64,000 nucleotides of DNA from Rhodococcus sp. 4CII (GTDB lineage Bacteria; Actinomycetota; Actinomycetes; Mycobacteriales; Mycobacteriaceae): the NCBI RefSeq assembly GCF_014256275.1, contig NZ_JACCFE010000003.1, forward strand, positions 186,001 to 250,000. The letters run 5' to 3'. This document shows positions 8,353-16,691 of this stretch, in pieces (within the stretch, counting starts at the first letter, position 1; every line of letters starts with the position of its first letter). The notes below the pieces were generated by a model. The model ran no database searches, was not told where the DNA came from, and saw only the letters and a program-made list of their open reading frames with translations. The translations under genes were made by a program, and so were the position numbers.

Positions 8353-9885
8353 ATGCCTCGAACCCGTCACCCCACTCGCCCCGGTAGCCCGGAACTCGGT
8401 GCGCATCGGGTATTGCCCCGGCGCTCGGCACCGGCGCAGACTGAAAGTACCGAACGCGCACCCGAGGGGGTGGGGCAGATGCCCCGGCCAACCCGTTGGC
8501 GGCGGTCGGTCATGGTGATGTCCACCCTGGTGGTTGCCGGCGCTCTCGGGTTTTTCGGGTTTCACTCTGGATCCCCGCACGCGGTCGCCGCGCCACAATC
8601 GGTGGCCGCCGTTGTTGTGCGGCAACAACCTGTCGCGCCGTGGCCGACGATGCCCCAGCTTCCTCTCCCAGGCCCAGGAGAGAGTCTCGACCCGGCACGG
8701 TACCCCGCTGCCGACGATCAGCAACCGATCTGTGTGCCACCGGACTGTTCCCCGGATCCTGGCGATGTCGCTCCCTGGGTCCCGCCGGAGCAGCAGCCGT
8801 GGACGCCGCCGGAGCAGCAGCCGTGGACGCCGCCGGAGCAGCAGCCGTGGACGCCGCCGGAGCAGCAGCCGTGGACGCCGCCCGAGCAACCGTGGACCCC
8901 ACCAGAGCAACAACCGTGGACCCCACCAGAGCAACAACCGTGGACCCCACCCGAACAAGAGCCCTGGACGCCGCCCGAGCAACAACCGTGGACCCCACCC
9001 GAACAAGAGCCCTGGACGCCGCCCGAGCAACAACCGTGGACGCCGCCCGAGCAAGAGCCCTGGACGCCGCCGGAGGAGATCATTCCGGACGAGTTCCCAG
9101 GTGAGATCGGTGGTGGCGGCTGCTATCCGGCTGGCACACACTGTCAGCGCGACACCGACATTCCACGGATACCCGACGGCGGCGACATCTGCGAGCCAGC
9201 CGAGGTCCCCTGCGATGTCGTCGTCATTCCCCGCAAACCATTGGATCGGACCGGCGGCGGCATCACCTGCGAGCCGGCCGAGTTCCCCTGCGTCGACATT
9301 CCCCGCAAACCACTGGACCGGACAGGTGAGAACCCCGAACGCCCGGAGGTATGCACCGACCCTGCGCGATGTACTCCGGTGCGAGAGGTTCCGGGCCTAC
9401 CCAGACCGGGGCCAGGAGAAGAGTCTATGGTTCCCGGGCCCTTTGTGCTGCTACCGGAGGTGCCCAGCCTGGGCACTCCTGCTGAGGTCGTCCCCGACAC
9501 AGTTCCACCACCACAGGAGCCCGGTCTGGTATTCACCGCGGCGGCCGTGGCACCCGGTGAAGCGGTGACCATGGCCGGAGCCGGATGCCCACCTGACGCC
9601 GAGGTACTGCTCTCGGTCGATGGTGCGCAAGTCGGCGGAGTTCGCGCCGACGACACCGGCGTCTTCCGGGCACCGCTACGCGCCGTGGGCGCCGATGTCG
9701 GACGTCACGATGTCTCAGCCGACTGCGGCCCCACGTTCGCCGCGCCACTGGATATCGTGCTGGTCAGCCAAGCGACGGGGTCCACCGCCACCGCCGTGGT
9801 GATCGTGTTCTTCCTGCTCGTAGGTTTGTCGATCTACCGTCGACGCCTTCTCACTCCACAGCCGGGTCGCGAGGAGGAATCATAA
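8353..9885 (+). CDS. Pro-rich repeat surface protein with Ig-like domain and C-terminal anchor
   Basis: A 510-residue envelope protein. ATG 8353 follows AGGAG by a few bases, so the longer frame from 8302 is unlikely. A basic N-terminus leads to a signal or anchor helix (VMVMSTLVVAGALGFFGF). The next segment is a low-complexity stalk of 13 PW(T/V)PPE units. After a Cys- and Pro-containing middle comes a beta-sandwich module of a type common in actinobacterial surface proteins (VAPGEAVTMAGAGCPPDAEV, then GRHDVSADCGP). A C-terminal helix (ATAVVIVFFLLVGLSIY) follows, ending in a basic RRRLL tail. It should span the wall with the stalk. Two bases separate its stop from the next gene, giving an operon with the membrane protein and the kinase. 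Confidence 0.8.
   Translation: MPRTRHPTRPGSPELGAHRVLPRRSAPAQTESTERAPEGVGQMPRPTRWRRSVMVMSTLVVAGALGFFGFHSGSPHAVAAPQSVAAVVVRQQPVAPWPTMPQLPLPGPGESLDPARYPAADDQQPICVPPDCSPDPGDVAPWVPPEQQPWTPPEQQPWTPPEQQPWTPPEQQPWTPPEQPWTPPEQQPWTPPEQQPWTPPEQEPWTPPEQQPWTPPEQEPWTPPEQQPWTPPEQEPWTPPEEIIPDEFPGEIGGGGCYPAGTHCQRDTDIPRIPDGGDICEPAEVPCDVVVIPRKPLDRTGGGITCEPAEFPCVDIPRKPLDRTGENPERPEVCTDPARCTPVREVPGLPRPGPGEESMVPGPFVLLPEVPSLGTPAEVVPDTVPPPQEPGLVFTAAAVAPGEAVTMAGAGCPPDAEVLLSVDGAQVGGVRADDTGVFRAPLRAVGADVGRHDVSADCGPTFAAPLDIVLVSQATGSTATAVVIVFFLLVGLSIYRRRLLTPQPGREEES
8773..9078 (+). repeat. Imperfect 21-24-bp tandem repeat encoding PWTPPEQQ units
   Basis: Thirteen units of PW(T/V)PPE followed by Q/E residues, mostly 24 bp, with one 21-bp unit lacking a Gln. 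Codon choice differs between the 5' and 3' blocks (CCGCCGGAGCAGCAG early, CCACCAGAGCAACAA and CCGCCCGAGCAAGAG later), so the array grew in at least two phases. Confidence 0.95.
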
Positions 9886-9887
9886 CC

Positions 9888-10786
9888 ATGCGGTGGTTGA
9901 TTGCGCTCGTAATTGCCCTCGGGACAGTGCTACTCGGCGCTCCAGGCGCCGTGCAGCAGAGTCGGTGGGGATGACGGTGACCGTCAACGGTCAGGACATC
10001 GCCACCGCCAGCCCGACCCATCCGGTCCGTCTCGACCCGCACAGCCCGGCGCAGGTAACGGTGAATCTCAACAACGCCACCGCGTCCCCGGTCACCATCG
10101 CTGCGGTCGACCTGTCCGGGCACGTCCTCGGGTTGACCTTCTTCTCCTATCACACCGCGGTCGGGTTGACCGTCGCGCCGGGACAGACCCAGTCCCTCGA
10201 CTTCGAACTCGACCTCTCCGGGCTCGACGGGCAGGCCACCGGCCTGATCAACGGGACGGTCACCGTCCGCGGCGATGATGGGACCGTTCTGGCCGACATC
10301 TCGACCGTGACCGATGTGCGCGGCTCACTGATGTCGGTGTACGGGCTGTTCGGGCTCGCCCTGGCGCTGCTCACCGCACTCGCGGTGCTTGACGCAGTCC
10401 TCGGCATCGCCCGGCGCCGACTGCACGAGAACCGGTGGCGACGCGGCCTGCGGATGCTCACCCCGGGCATCGGGATCGGGCTGGTGCTCGCGTTCACCCT
10501 GTCCGCCACCCGGGTGTGGGCGCCGACCCTGGATCGGTGGCTGCTTCTCGCCGGCGGATTCGCCGTCGGTTTCTTCATCCTCGGCTACCTCACCCCGACC
10601 CCGGACACGGCGGAAGATCTGGACGAGGACTTCGGCGACGAGATGGACGAGAACGAGGACTTCGGCGACGAGGACGAACGGACCGGGCGGATCGGTGACA
10701 CCCCCACCGACCGGTTCTCGCCGAGCACCCCAGCTCCGGTGCGGCCGCCGGACACCCGCCCCTTCACCGACCGACCCACCCCCTGA
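9888..10786 (+). CDS. Membrane-anchored beta-domain protein with frameshifted signal peptide
   Basis: The gene starts at ATG 9888 with GAGGAGG upstream and encodes a clean signal peptide (MRWLIALVIALGTVLLGAPG). This frame stops after 28 codons. The mature protein continues in another frame from about 9954 (AAESVGMTVTVNGQD) to 10786. Adding one G after 9953 would restore a normal signal-cleavage junction. The mature part has a beta-rich domain of about 120 residues (VTVNLNNATASPVTIAAVDL), then about four hydrophobic helices (SLMSVYGLFGLALALLTALA onward) and a very acidic cytoplasmic tail ending in Pro/Thr-rich sequence. It sits between the Pro-rich surface protein and the kinase, with 12 bases to the kinase. 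This is either a sequencing indel or a genuine inactivating shift. No named family recognised. Confidence 0.65.
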
Positions 10787-10798
10787 CCGGACCTGCCC

Positions 10799-12799
10799 AT
10801 GGATACCGACATCGATCGTGTGGCCGCCGCCCTCCCCGCATACGAGGTGGGCGGCGAACTCGGCCACGGCGGATGGGGAATCGTGCTCGCCGGACGCCAC
10901 CGCACCCTCGGCCGCCCGGTCGCGATCAAACAGCTGCCGCCCGCCTTCGCCACCGACCCGGGCATCCGGCGACGGTTCACCGCCGAGGGCCAGCTGCTTG
11001 CCTCCCTCGACCACCCGCACGTGGTGCCGGTCTACGACTTCGTCGAACACGACGGCCTGTGCCTGCTGGTGATGGAACTGCTGCCCGGCGGCACGGTGTG
11101 GAACCGGTTCACCCGCACCGGATTCAACGCCCATGGCGCCGTCGCGGTGGCCCTGGCCTGCGCCGCCGGGCTGACCGCGGCCCACAACCGGTCCATCCTG
11201 CACCGCGACATCAAACCCGAAAACCTGTTGTTCGCCGCCTCCGGGGCGATCAAGGTGACCGACTTCGGCATCGCCAAGGTCATCGGCGGCGACCAAACCC
11301 TGGCCACCAAGGCCGGTGATGTCCTCGGCACCCCGTCCTACATCGCCCCGGAACAGGCACGCGGCGGCGAGCTGACCCCCGCCACGGACGTCTACGCGCT
11401 GGCCACCATGCTCTACGAACTCCTCGCCGGGGAACTGCCGTTCCCACCCGCCGACGACGCCATGGCCCTGCTGTTCATGCACGCCTTCGACGATCCCACC
11501 CCGCTGCAGGAGACCGCCCCCGCCGTCCCCGACTCGATCGCCGACGTGGTCATGCGCGGACTGGCGACGGACCCGACCCTGCGTTACCCGTCCGCCGAGG
11601 CCTTCGGGATCGCGCTGGCCTGCGCCTCCACCGGTCGCTGGGGCCCGGGGTGGCTGACCACCGAGGGCATCCCGGTGATGGGAGCCGACACCATCGTCTC
11701 GGCCACCGGTCTCGGCCCCCCGCACACCCCGACGATGACCGACAGCGACGACCATCCCCCGTTGCCGCTGACCCGCCCCCACGCCGCACCCCGCCGGCCC
11801 GTCCCGGGCTCTCCCGGCACCGAATCGCACCGGGCCGACCCGGCAGCAACCACTGACCCGACGGCACCGACCGGATCCATCGATCCGACCGCATCACCCA
11901 CCGCGACAGCACCCGGGGCGCGTGCCACCGAACCGCCGCCGACGGTGCGCCCGTCGATCACCGTCCACGCCCCCGGTGCCCGCCTGGCCGACGTCTCCGG
12001 CGCCGACCTCGTCAACGTCCGCACCGTGGTGAATCTCCCCTCCCCCCGCATTCCGCTGCTCATCGCCGCCGCCCTCGCGGCCATCACCGTCCTGGTGGCC
12101 CTGCTCGGTCTCGGTGCGCCCCCGATCGATGTGCCCCCGGTCGGTACGGTCGCCGTCGCCGGCGTGGACCCGGCCGGCGGTGCGCCCGTCCCCCTCGATC
12201 TGACCGCGCCGGTGCCGGTGACGGTGGCCGGTGCCGGCCTCGCCGACACCGCGACCCTGGCCCTCGACGTACTCGACATCCCGGTCAAGAACACCGACGC
12301 CGCACCACTGATCAACCAGGGTGGTGCCGCGGCCGCGACACTGCCCCCACTCGGCGGACAGTACTTCGTGGCCGGAACCCTCACCGGAACCCTGACCCTG
12401 CTCCAGGCCGGTCAGGTGCTCGAAACGTGGACGTTTCCGGTCCGCACCACCCAGCCGGCGACCACCACCGCGGCCGCTATCGGGCTCGCCGCCCTGGTGC
12501 TGTTCGCCGTGGCCTACCTCGAATCGTTCCTGCGCTCGCTGCGCCGGGGTCGGGGCCGGATCACCGGACTCATCGGTGCCACCGTCACCGCCGGTGTGCT
12601 CGGCGCCGCGGTCGTCGGCGCCCTCTGGATTCTCACCGCTCGCCCACCGACCACCACCACCGTGGTTGTCTGTGCGGCAGTCGCAGCAGGGGCCGGGGGC
12701 GCCGCCGCCGTCGGCGCCGCCCGGATCGGGCGTCGACGCCGTTACCGTCGAACCCACCGCAACACCAGATCCACGGGTATCGCCATCGACCAGCGGTAA
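10799..12799 (+). CDS. Transmembrane serine/threonine protein kinase, PknB-like kinase domain
   Basis: A 666-residue Hanks-type kinase. The N-terminal catalytic domain (about residues 15-280) is complete: Gly loop LGHGGWGIV, VAIK with Lys44, catalytic HRDIKPEN (Asp137), metal-binding DFG (Asp155), and activation segment closing with GTPSYIAPEQ. A Pro/Thr-rich linker, likely an autophosphorylation region, leads to a membrane helix near residues 417-440 (LLIAAALAAITVLVALLG). An extracytoplasmic beta-rich domain of about 115 residues follows, then about three more helices (from residue 554) and a basic tail. It lacks PASTA repeats, unlike PknB. As third gene of the surface operon and neighbour of two FHA regulators, it is the likely phospho-donor of a local signalling circuit. 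Kinase identity is firm; the partners are inferred. Confidence 0.9.
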   Translation: MDTDIDRVAAALPAYEVGGELGHGGWGIVLAGRHRTLGRPVAIKQLPPAFATDPGIRRRFTAEGQLLASLDHPHVVPVYDFVEHDGLCLLVMELLPGGTVWNRFTRTGFNAHGAVAVALACAAGLTAAHNRSILHRDIKPENLLFAASGAIKVTDFGIAKVIGGDQTLATKAGDVLGTPSYIAPEQARGGELTPATDVYALATMLYELLAGELPFPPADDAMALLFMHAFDDPTPLQETAPAVPDSIADVVMRGLATDPTLRYPSAEAFGIALACASTGRWGPGWLTTEGIPVMGADTIVSATGLGPPHTPTMTDSDDHPPLPLTRPHAAPRRPVPGSPGTESHRADPAATTDPTAPTGSIDPTASPTATAPGARATEPPPTVRPSITVHAPGARLADVSGADLVNVRTVVNLPSPRIPLLIAAALAAITVLVALLGLGAPPIDVPPVGTVAVAGVDPAGGAPVPLDLTAPVPVTVAGAGLADTATLALDVLDIPVKNTDAAPLINQGGAAAATLPPLGGQYFVAGTLTGTLTLLQAGQVLETWTFPVRTTQPATTTAAAIGLAALVLFAVAYLESFLRSLRRGRGRITGLIGATVTAGVLGAAVVGALWILTARPPTTTTVVVCAAVAAGAGGAAAVGAARIGRRRRYRRTHRNTRSTGIAIDQR

Positions 12800-13024
12800 T
12801 GCTTCGTCCCGGCGCCAGCGTCGCCCGGGAACGGTCCATCCCCGGGCGCGGCCACCCGTGGAGCCAGCCGCGAGCCACGAATCTGCCCGGAGAGCGCGGG
12901 TCCGATGCCACACCATCTGGTCCTCGTCCGCAGCACAAAGTGAACGGCGGGAAGTGGGACTGTCGCCGCGAACCGCGGCATCTGCCTGAGGATGAAAGAG
13001 GTTGTCGCACAGCGGATGGATCAG

Positions 13025-13330
13025 CTACGGGATCTCCGGAGGATCGGGCAGGCCGATGGTGGGGCCCGGGAAGGCAATCCCGTCGGTGCCGACACCGACA
13101 CCACCGACGGTAATCCCGGGCAGGGAAACACCGGGGATATAGACGGAGACGGTCGGTGCGGGCGGCGCAGCCGAGGGCTCGGGCGCGGTAGCCTCCTCCG
13201 GCACTTCCCAGCTGTGGCTCTCCTGCGGGCCGCTGTCGTTGGTTGCCGCGCCGGCGATTCCCCCGCCGACGGACAGGGCAACTGCGGTGAAGGCGATCAA
13301 GGGGACAGCGAATTTCATAGTGTTCGACAT
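13025..13330 (-). CDS. Small secreted Pro/Gly-rich protein
   Basis: A 101-residue exported protein that I do not recognise as a named family. ATG 13330 has AAGGAG seven bases upstream; the longer frame to 14092 is a shadow. The signal peptide (FAVPLIAFTAVALSVGGGIAGAA) is followed by a short Glu/Pro/Ala stretch. The C-terminal half is low-complexity Gly/Pro/Val (VSLPGITVGGVGVGTDG) and ends in GIAFPGPTIGLPDPPEIP. The terminal block resembles GISFGGPTIGL in the neighbouring secreted protein at 13881-14405, and the two genes share the leader CAAGGAGTTT. They are probably related cell-envelope proteins. Confidence 0.7.
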   Translation of the reverse strand: MSNTMKFAVPLIAFTAVALSVGGGIAGAATNDSGPQESHSWEVPEEATAPEPSAAPPAPTVSVYIPGVSLPGITVGGVGVGTDGIAFPGPTIGLPDPPEIP

Positions 13331-13880
13331 GGTCAAACTCCTTGCGTGACGAGGTCGTGAGAGGTCTGGGGCGCCTCGGAACGGTACGGATATCGCCGAG
13401 ATCAGCCTTCGGCCTCTGGGCTCACCGTCGATCCGAGGAATTGCTTCGATTGGGCGCTCCGGCGGGTAGGGAAGCCGGTGGTCTGCGGCGACGGGTAGCG
13501 GTCGTGATCCGCCCCGCGGGCCTCCTACCGGCCCGGTCGCGGTGTCGTACGCGTCGACGTGGGTTCGATGGATGAGGATGCGGTACTCGTCCCCGGCTGG
13601 GTGGTTGCCGCAGGAGTGGTCGATGCCGCCGGAAGGGGAGTTTCGACGCAGCGTGTTCGGGGCGGTCGCCGCCTTGCCATGCTCGGTGTGATCGTCGTGG
13701 CGGAGGCAGACCGCCCAGCGCACCATTTTCCTTTCCCGGTGGCTCGATGCCCGGGCGTTCTCGGGTGAGTGGCTCGCCGCGGGTCCAATGGAGTGGATCT
13801 GCCCCCAGGGCCGGTCCTGTGTCTCAGTGGGTGGGCCGGCCCTGGGAGAGTCCGCGATCCTTATGGGCGGGGGATCGGGA
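13331..13880. other. Intergenic region, no gene seen
   Basis: About 550 bases separate two small secreted-protein genes that both read on the minus strand. Short open frames here have no ribosome site and low-complexity Arg/Thr/Pro content typical of GC-rich shadow frames. No clear promoter or hairpin stood out. Confidence 0.5.
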
Positions 13881-14405
13881 TCAGCAGACGAACGGAATCG
13901 GAATGACGCAGATTCCGGGGCCGCCGCCCTGAGCAGGTGCAGGTGCCTGCTCGATCGTGCCGCCGTCCCCTCCGGGCGCCACTCCACCGTTGCCGCCCGC
14001 ACCGTCACCGCCGAGGCCCCAGCCGCCGAACCCGTCGCCGCCGGTGGTCGGGCCCGTCGTGGCGTCACCGGAACGCGCGTTGCCGCCGTCACCGCCGCTG
14101 CCCACCTCGCTGTTGCCGTTGCCGCCGCCGTTGTTCAGTCCGATGGTCGGACCGCCGAAGGAAATTCCGGGGGCACCGGCGCCGCCGTCACCGGCATTGG
14201 CGTTGCCGGACTCGGCGTTGCTCTGCGCGTCGCCGCCCGTGCCGGGTGCTCCGACACCCGGTGCGCCGACACCGGGTGCACCCGGTGCGCTGCCCCCCGC
14301 GCCCCCGGGCGCCGCCGGTTCGGCGGACGCGATTCCCGCACCCGCCGACAGCGCGAAGGCTGCGATGGCAATCGCCGTGATGGTGCGATTCTTGATGTTC
14401 GCCAT
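13881..14405 (-). CDS. Secreted Gly-rich protein
   Basis: A 174-residue exported, extremely Gly/Ala/Asn-rich protein. ATG 14405 follows AAGGAG. The signal peptide (TITAIAIAAFALSAGAGIASAE) is followed by Pro/Gly/Ala sequence, then GISFGGPTIGL, then long Gly-Asn-Asp stretches recalling PE_PGRS-like or Gly-rich wall proteins. A C-terminal GICVIPIPFVC contains two Cys that could pair. The GGPTIGL block links it to the 13025-13330 product. Upstream, the minus strand carries an exact copy (14491-14505) of a 15-base element that also precedes the divergent gene at 14996. The function is unknown; a structural envelope role is a guess. Confidence 0.7.
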   Translation of the reverse strand: MANIKNRTITAIAIAAFALSAGAGIASAEPAAPGGAGGSAPGAPGVGAPGVGAPGTGGDAQSNAESGNANAGDGGAGAPGISFGGPTIGLNNGGGNGNSEVGSGGDGGNARSGDATTGPTTGGDGFGGWGLGGDGAGGNGGVAPGGDGGTIEQAPAPAQGGGPGICVIPIPFVC

Positions 14406-14490
14406 GTGAAACTCCTTGTGTTGCTTGTCGGTTTTGCTTTCCTGACAAGATTCCCGCGAAATGAAGAGAATTGATATCCTCGGCAGGTCT

Positions 14491-14505
14491 GAAGTTCCTC
14501 ACCCC
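14491..14505 (-). promoter_or_regulatory. 15-base element shared by divergent secreted genes (minus copy)
   Basis: On the minus strand this reads GGGGTGAGGAACTTC, identical to 14885-14899 on the plus strand. It lies 86 bases upstream of ATG 14405; the other copy lies 97 bases upstream of ATG 14996. The 3' half of the dyad is only partly kept here (TCAGACC). Confidence 0.5.
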
Positions 14506-14886
14506 TGCATCGGCAGGGCATCGATACGGCACGGCCGGCGCTGTTGTTTCGCGGCGTCACCGAACCCGTTGGCGCACAAGCCCTTCGCCAGGTACTAGGC
14601 GGATATCCAAAAGTGTTGGTGCAGTCCAGATTTCGGTACGGCACCACACGTCAACGGGATCACACAGGACATCCGGCGCTCCGCAGACGATCCAACGCAG
14701 CCACCTCGGGGACGCCGCCTTGCTGCGAGATCGGCAGGAAGATCGATCGGCCCGAACTCGACATGTGACCGCGCCGACGAGGGGTCTCTCCTCTGACCCT
14801 GAGGTGGAAGTCGTGTCCGACCACGGTGTTAGTCCATGTCGGGCCCGGTCGTGGATGCGCACGGAGCGGGTCCATGAACTCCATGG

Positions 14887-14904
14887 GGTGAGGAACTTCC
14901 ACCC
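14887..14904 (+). promoter_or_regulatory. Dyad GGTGA-N6-TCCACCC upstream of secreted protein gene
   Basis: GGTGA (14887-14891), GGAACT, TCCACCC (14898-14904), 91 bases before ATG 14996. It is the third exact match to this spaced motif in the surface island. The internal GGAAC could also be a sigma-factor -35 box. The rest of the 14406-14995 gap shows no gene. Confidence 0.5.
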
Positions 14905-14995
14905 CGCTGTCGAAGATCCTCCGTGCCTGTACGGGAGAAGCTAGTAAGCGTTGATCGGCACGGATCGCTGCCACCCCGTCAAAGAAAGATTCGCC

Positions 14996-15877
14996 ATGAG
15001 GCCCACCTCCCTTCGCTCGGCTCTTCTGATCAGTGCTGTTGTACCCGCAGCTCTCCTGCTCCCCGCACTGGCCTCGGCCGCCGAACCTACGTCGGAAGGT
15101 AGCCAGTCGGCCTTCGAGCGCGAGATCGACAAGATCGGCTGGCACGATGGCTTCGAGATCACCGTCGACAAGGTGACCGCGAAATCGGACGACGCCTCGA
15201 CGACGCTCGATTTCGACCTGAACTACAAGAACCTGGTCGGAGTCAGCCACACCCCCACCGACAAGGCCTACCTCGAGGTCGATGGCGCGGTGGTCAAGCT
15301 GTCCTTCGACAGTCCCGAGATCGCTGGCGGCGGGGAAGCCTCCGGCACGGCGTCCGCCTCCCTGAAGACCTCGTCGGACACACCTGACGTCGACGACGTC
15401 GTCGACAGTGTCGTCCTCGTTTACGGCCAGGCCGACCAGAACCAGACCCGAATCCCGCTAGCCGAACACGACAGCGTCGAGAGCGTCGAGCCGAGGGGCC
15501 TCCCGGTCGGGATGACATTCGGCACGGACATGGAGATCACCCTGGACGAGGCGTTCCTGTGGCCGAGTTACCAGCCCGGCGAGAAGGGCAAGCATGAGGT
15601 CTGGGTCAAGATCAACGCAAACTGCGGGCGCTGCTCGACCGGCGGCTTTTCTGATGTCAACCCCGGCGACTTCGAGCTGACGGGACCGGACGGCCAGTCC
15701 AGCCGCGGCGACAAACGCGGCGGATTCATCTCCGAGAACGTCTCCTCGATTAGCAAGATCGAAGGCGAGTGGATCGTCTTCGTCATGGACGAACCCACGC
15801 CCGGCGCATACACCTTCCTGTGGGAGAACAGCAACGCGGCAAAGCCCGCGCAGGCCTCGACACAGATGACCCTCTGA
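14996..15877 (+). CDS. Secreted beta-rich protein, unknown function
   Basis: A 293-residue exported protein. ATG 14996 has AAGAAAGA upstream and starts a clear signal peptide (LRSALLISAVVPAALLLPAL, cut near ASAAE). The mature protein begins with a domain of about 110 residues (WHDGFEITVDKVTAKSDD, then LDFDLNYKNL) resembling DUF4352-like immunoglobulin folds in pattern. The second half (GMTFGTDMEITLDEAFLWPS) has a CGRC pair near the middle and ends QASTQMTL. No catalytic motif seen. The 14887 dyad groups it with the other secreted genes of the island, at whose right edge it lies. Confidence 0.75.
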   Translation: MRPTSLRSALLISAVVPAALLLPALASAAEPTSEGSQSAFEREIDKIGWHDGFEITVDKVTAKSDDASTTLDFDLNYKNLVGVSHTPTDKAYLEVDGAVVKLSFDSPEIAGGGEASGTASASLKTSSDTPDVDDVVDSVVLVYGQADQNQTRIPLAEHDSVESVEPRGLPVGMTFGTDMEITLDEAFLWPSYQPGEKGKHEVWVKINANCGRCSTGGFSDVNPGDFELTGPDGQSSRGDKRGGFISENVSSISKIEGEWIVFVMDEPTPGAYTFLWENSNAAKPAQASTQMTL

Positions 15878-16101
15878 GTGCCGAACGGCCAGGCCGCGAC
15901 CTCAGGCGTTCCAGCGCTGGCACGGGCCTGATCGGTCGTGGCCACTGGGAGGCAGGGTGCGAAAACATCCTCCACCCTGTCGTTGACGCTTTCCGCGCAG
16001 GTCGACGGCGACATGGTCGTTCCCCTCCGGGATCTGTTCGAACTGGGGGTTTGTCACCCGATGTCCGTAGCGCCTGAGCGGTGGGCTGCGCGGAGTTCAC
16101 C

Positions 16102-16440
16102 TCAAGGTGCCAGGGCGTACCCACTTCCGGCGGCCTTGGCCTGATACATCGCTGCGTCTGCGCGGCCGATCAATGTTTCGCGGGTCTCGCCCGGACCGGC
16201 GAGCGCGACACCGACGCTCGCGGTGAAGCGGAGAACATGCCCGCTCGAATCGGGGCCGACCTGCAGTTCGGTGATCCGGGTGGCGATGGCGATGACTTCC
16301 TCGGCCGAGGTGTCCTCCGGGCACACGATGAGGAATTCGTCGCCGCCGATCCGGGCCACGTCGCCGCCGATCCGGGCCACGGTGTCGGCAGGGCGCACGA
16401 CCGACTGCAACTGCTCGACCGGCGTTGGGCTGAGACGATT
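16102..16440 (-). pseudogene. GGDEF (diguanylate cyclase) domain remnant
   Basis: Only the C-terminal half of a c-di-GMP-synthesising GGDEF domain survives: LQSVVRPADTVARIGGD, then GGDEFLIVCPEDTSAEE, then ASVGVALAG and ADAAMYQAK, ending ALAP. The upstream half and any start are missing; homology fades near 16440. A 21-bp in-frame duplication repeats VARIGGD just before the active-site loop, so even the surviving signature is distorted. Nothing else of the gene is present nearby. It marks the boundary between the surface island and plasmid-like debris. Confidence 0.75.
16339..16380 (-). repeat. 21-bp direct duplication inside the GGDEF remnant
   Basis: Bases 16339-16359 and 16360-16380 are identical and encode VARIGGD twice in frame. 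Confidence 0.9.
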
Positions 16441-16691
16441 TCGTCCGGACCAGCCTCGACGACCTCATCCCCGCGGCCGCGACCACCTAGTCCTAGTGTC
16501 CTCATCTGCATCCAGACACTGCTCGAACGCGTGCAGAACCGGGCCCACCCCGACCACCACGAGGTCCTCACCCAGCGGCTGACCCGGGTGAATGACCACC
16601 TCACCACACTCCTTCCCCCTCGCGGATGAACGGCCCGGGGGAAGAACCCGAGACAACATGCCACAAGGCGACGCCACACAGCGAGGACATC

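Noticed and set aside
8773..9078. Possible CRISPR or minisatellite of unknown nature
   Set aside because: It is explained by in-frame PWTPPEQQ protein repeats with varying codons.
10325..11830. 501-residue open frame antisense to the membrane protein and kinase genes
   Set aside because: It is composed of Gly/Arg/Val/Gln low-complexity sequence created by codon bias of the opposite strand, with no start signal; the plus strand carries a complete kinase.
6865..14955. Shared (A/G)CTAGTAAG sequence before the genes at 6890 and 14996
   Set aside because: The match is only about nine bases, at different distances from the starts, and too short to separate from chance.
16481..16629. Possible C-terminal remnant (LERVQNRAHPDHHEVLTQRL) on the plus strand
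   Set aside because: It looks somewhat protein-like but is short, has no start and no recognised family; not enough to call a gene.
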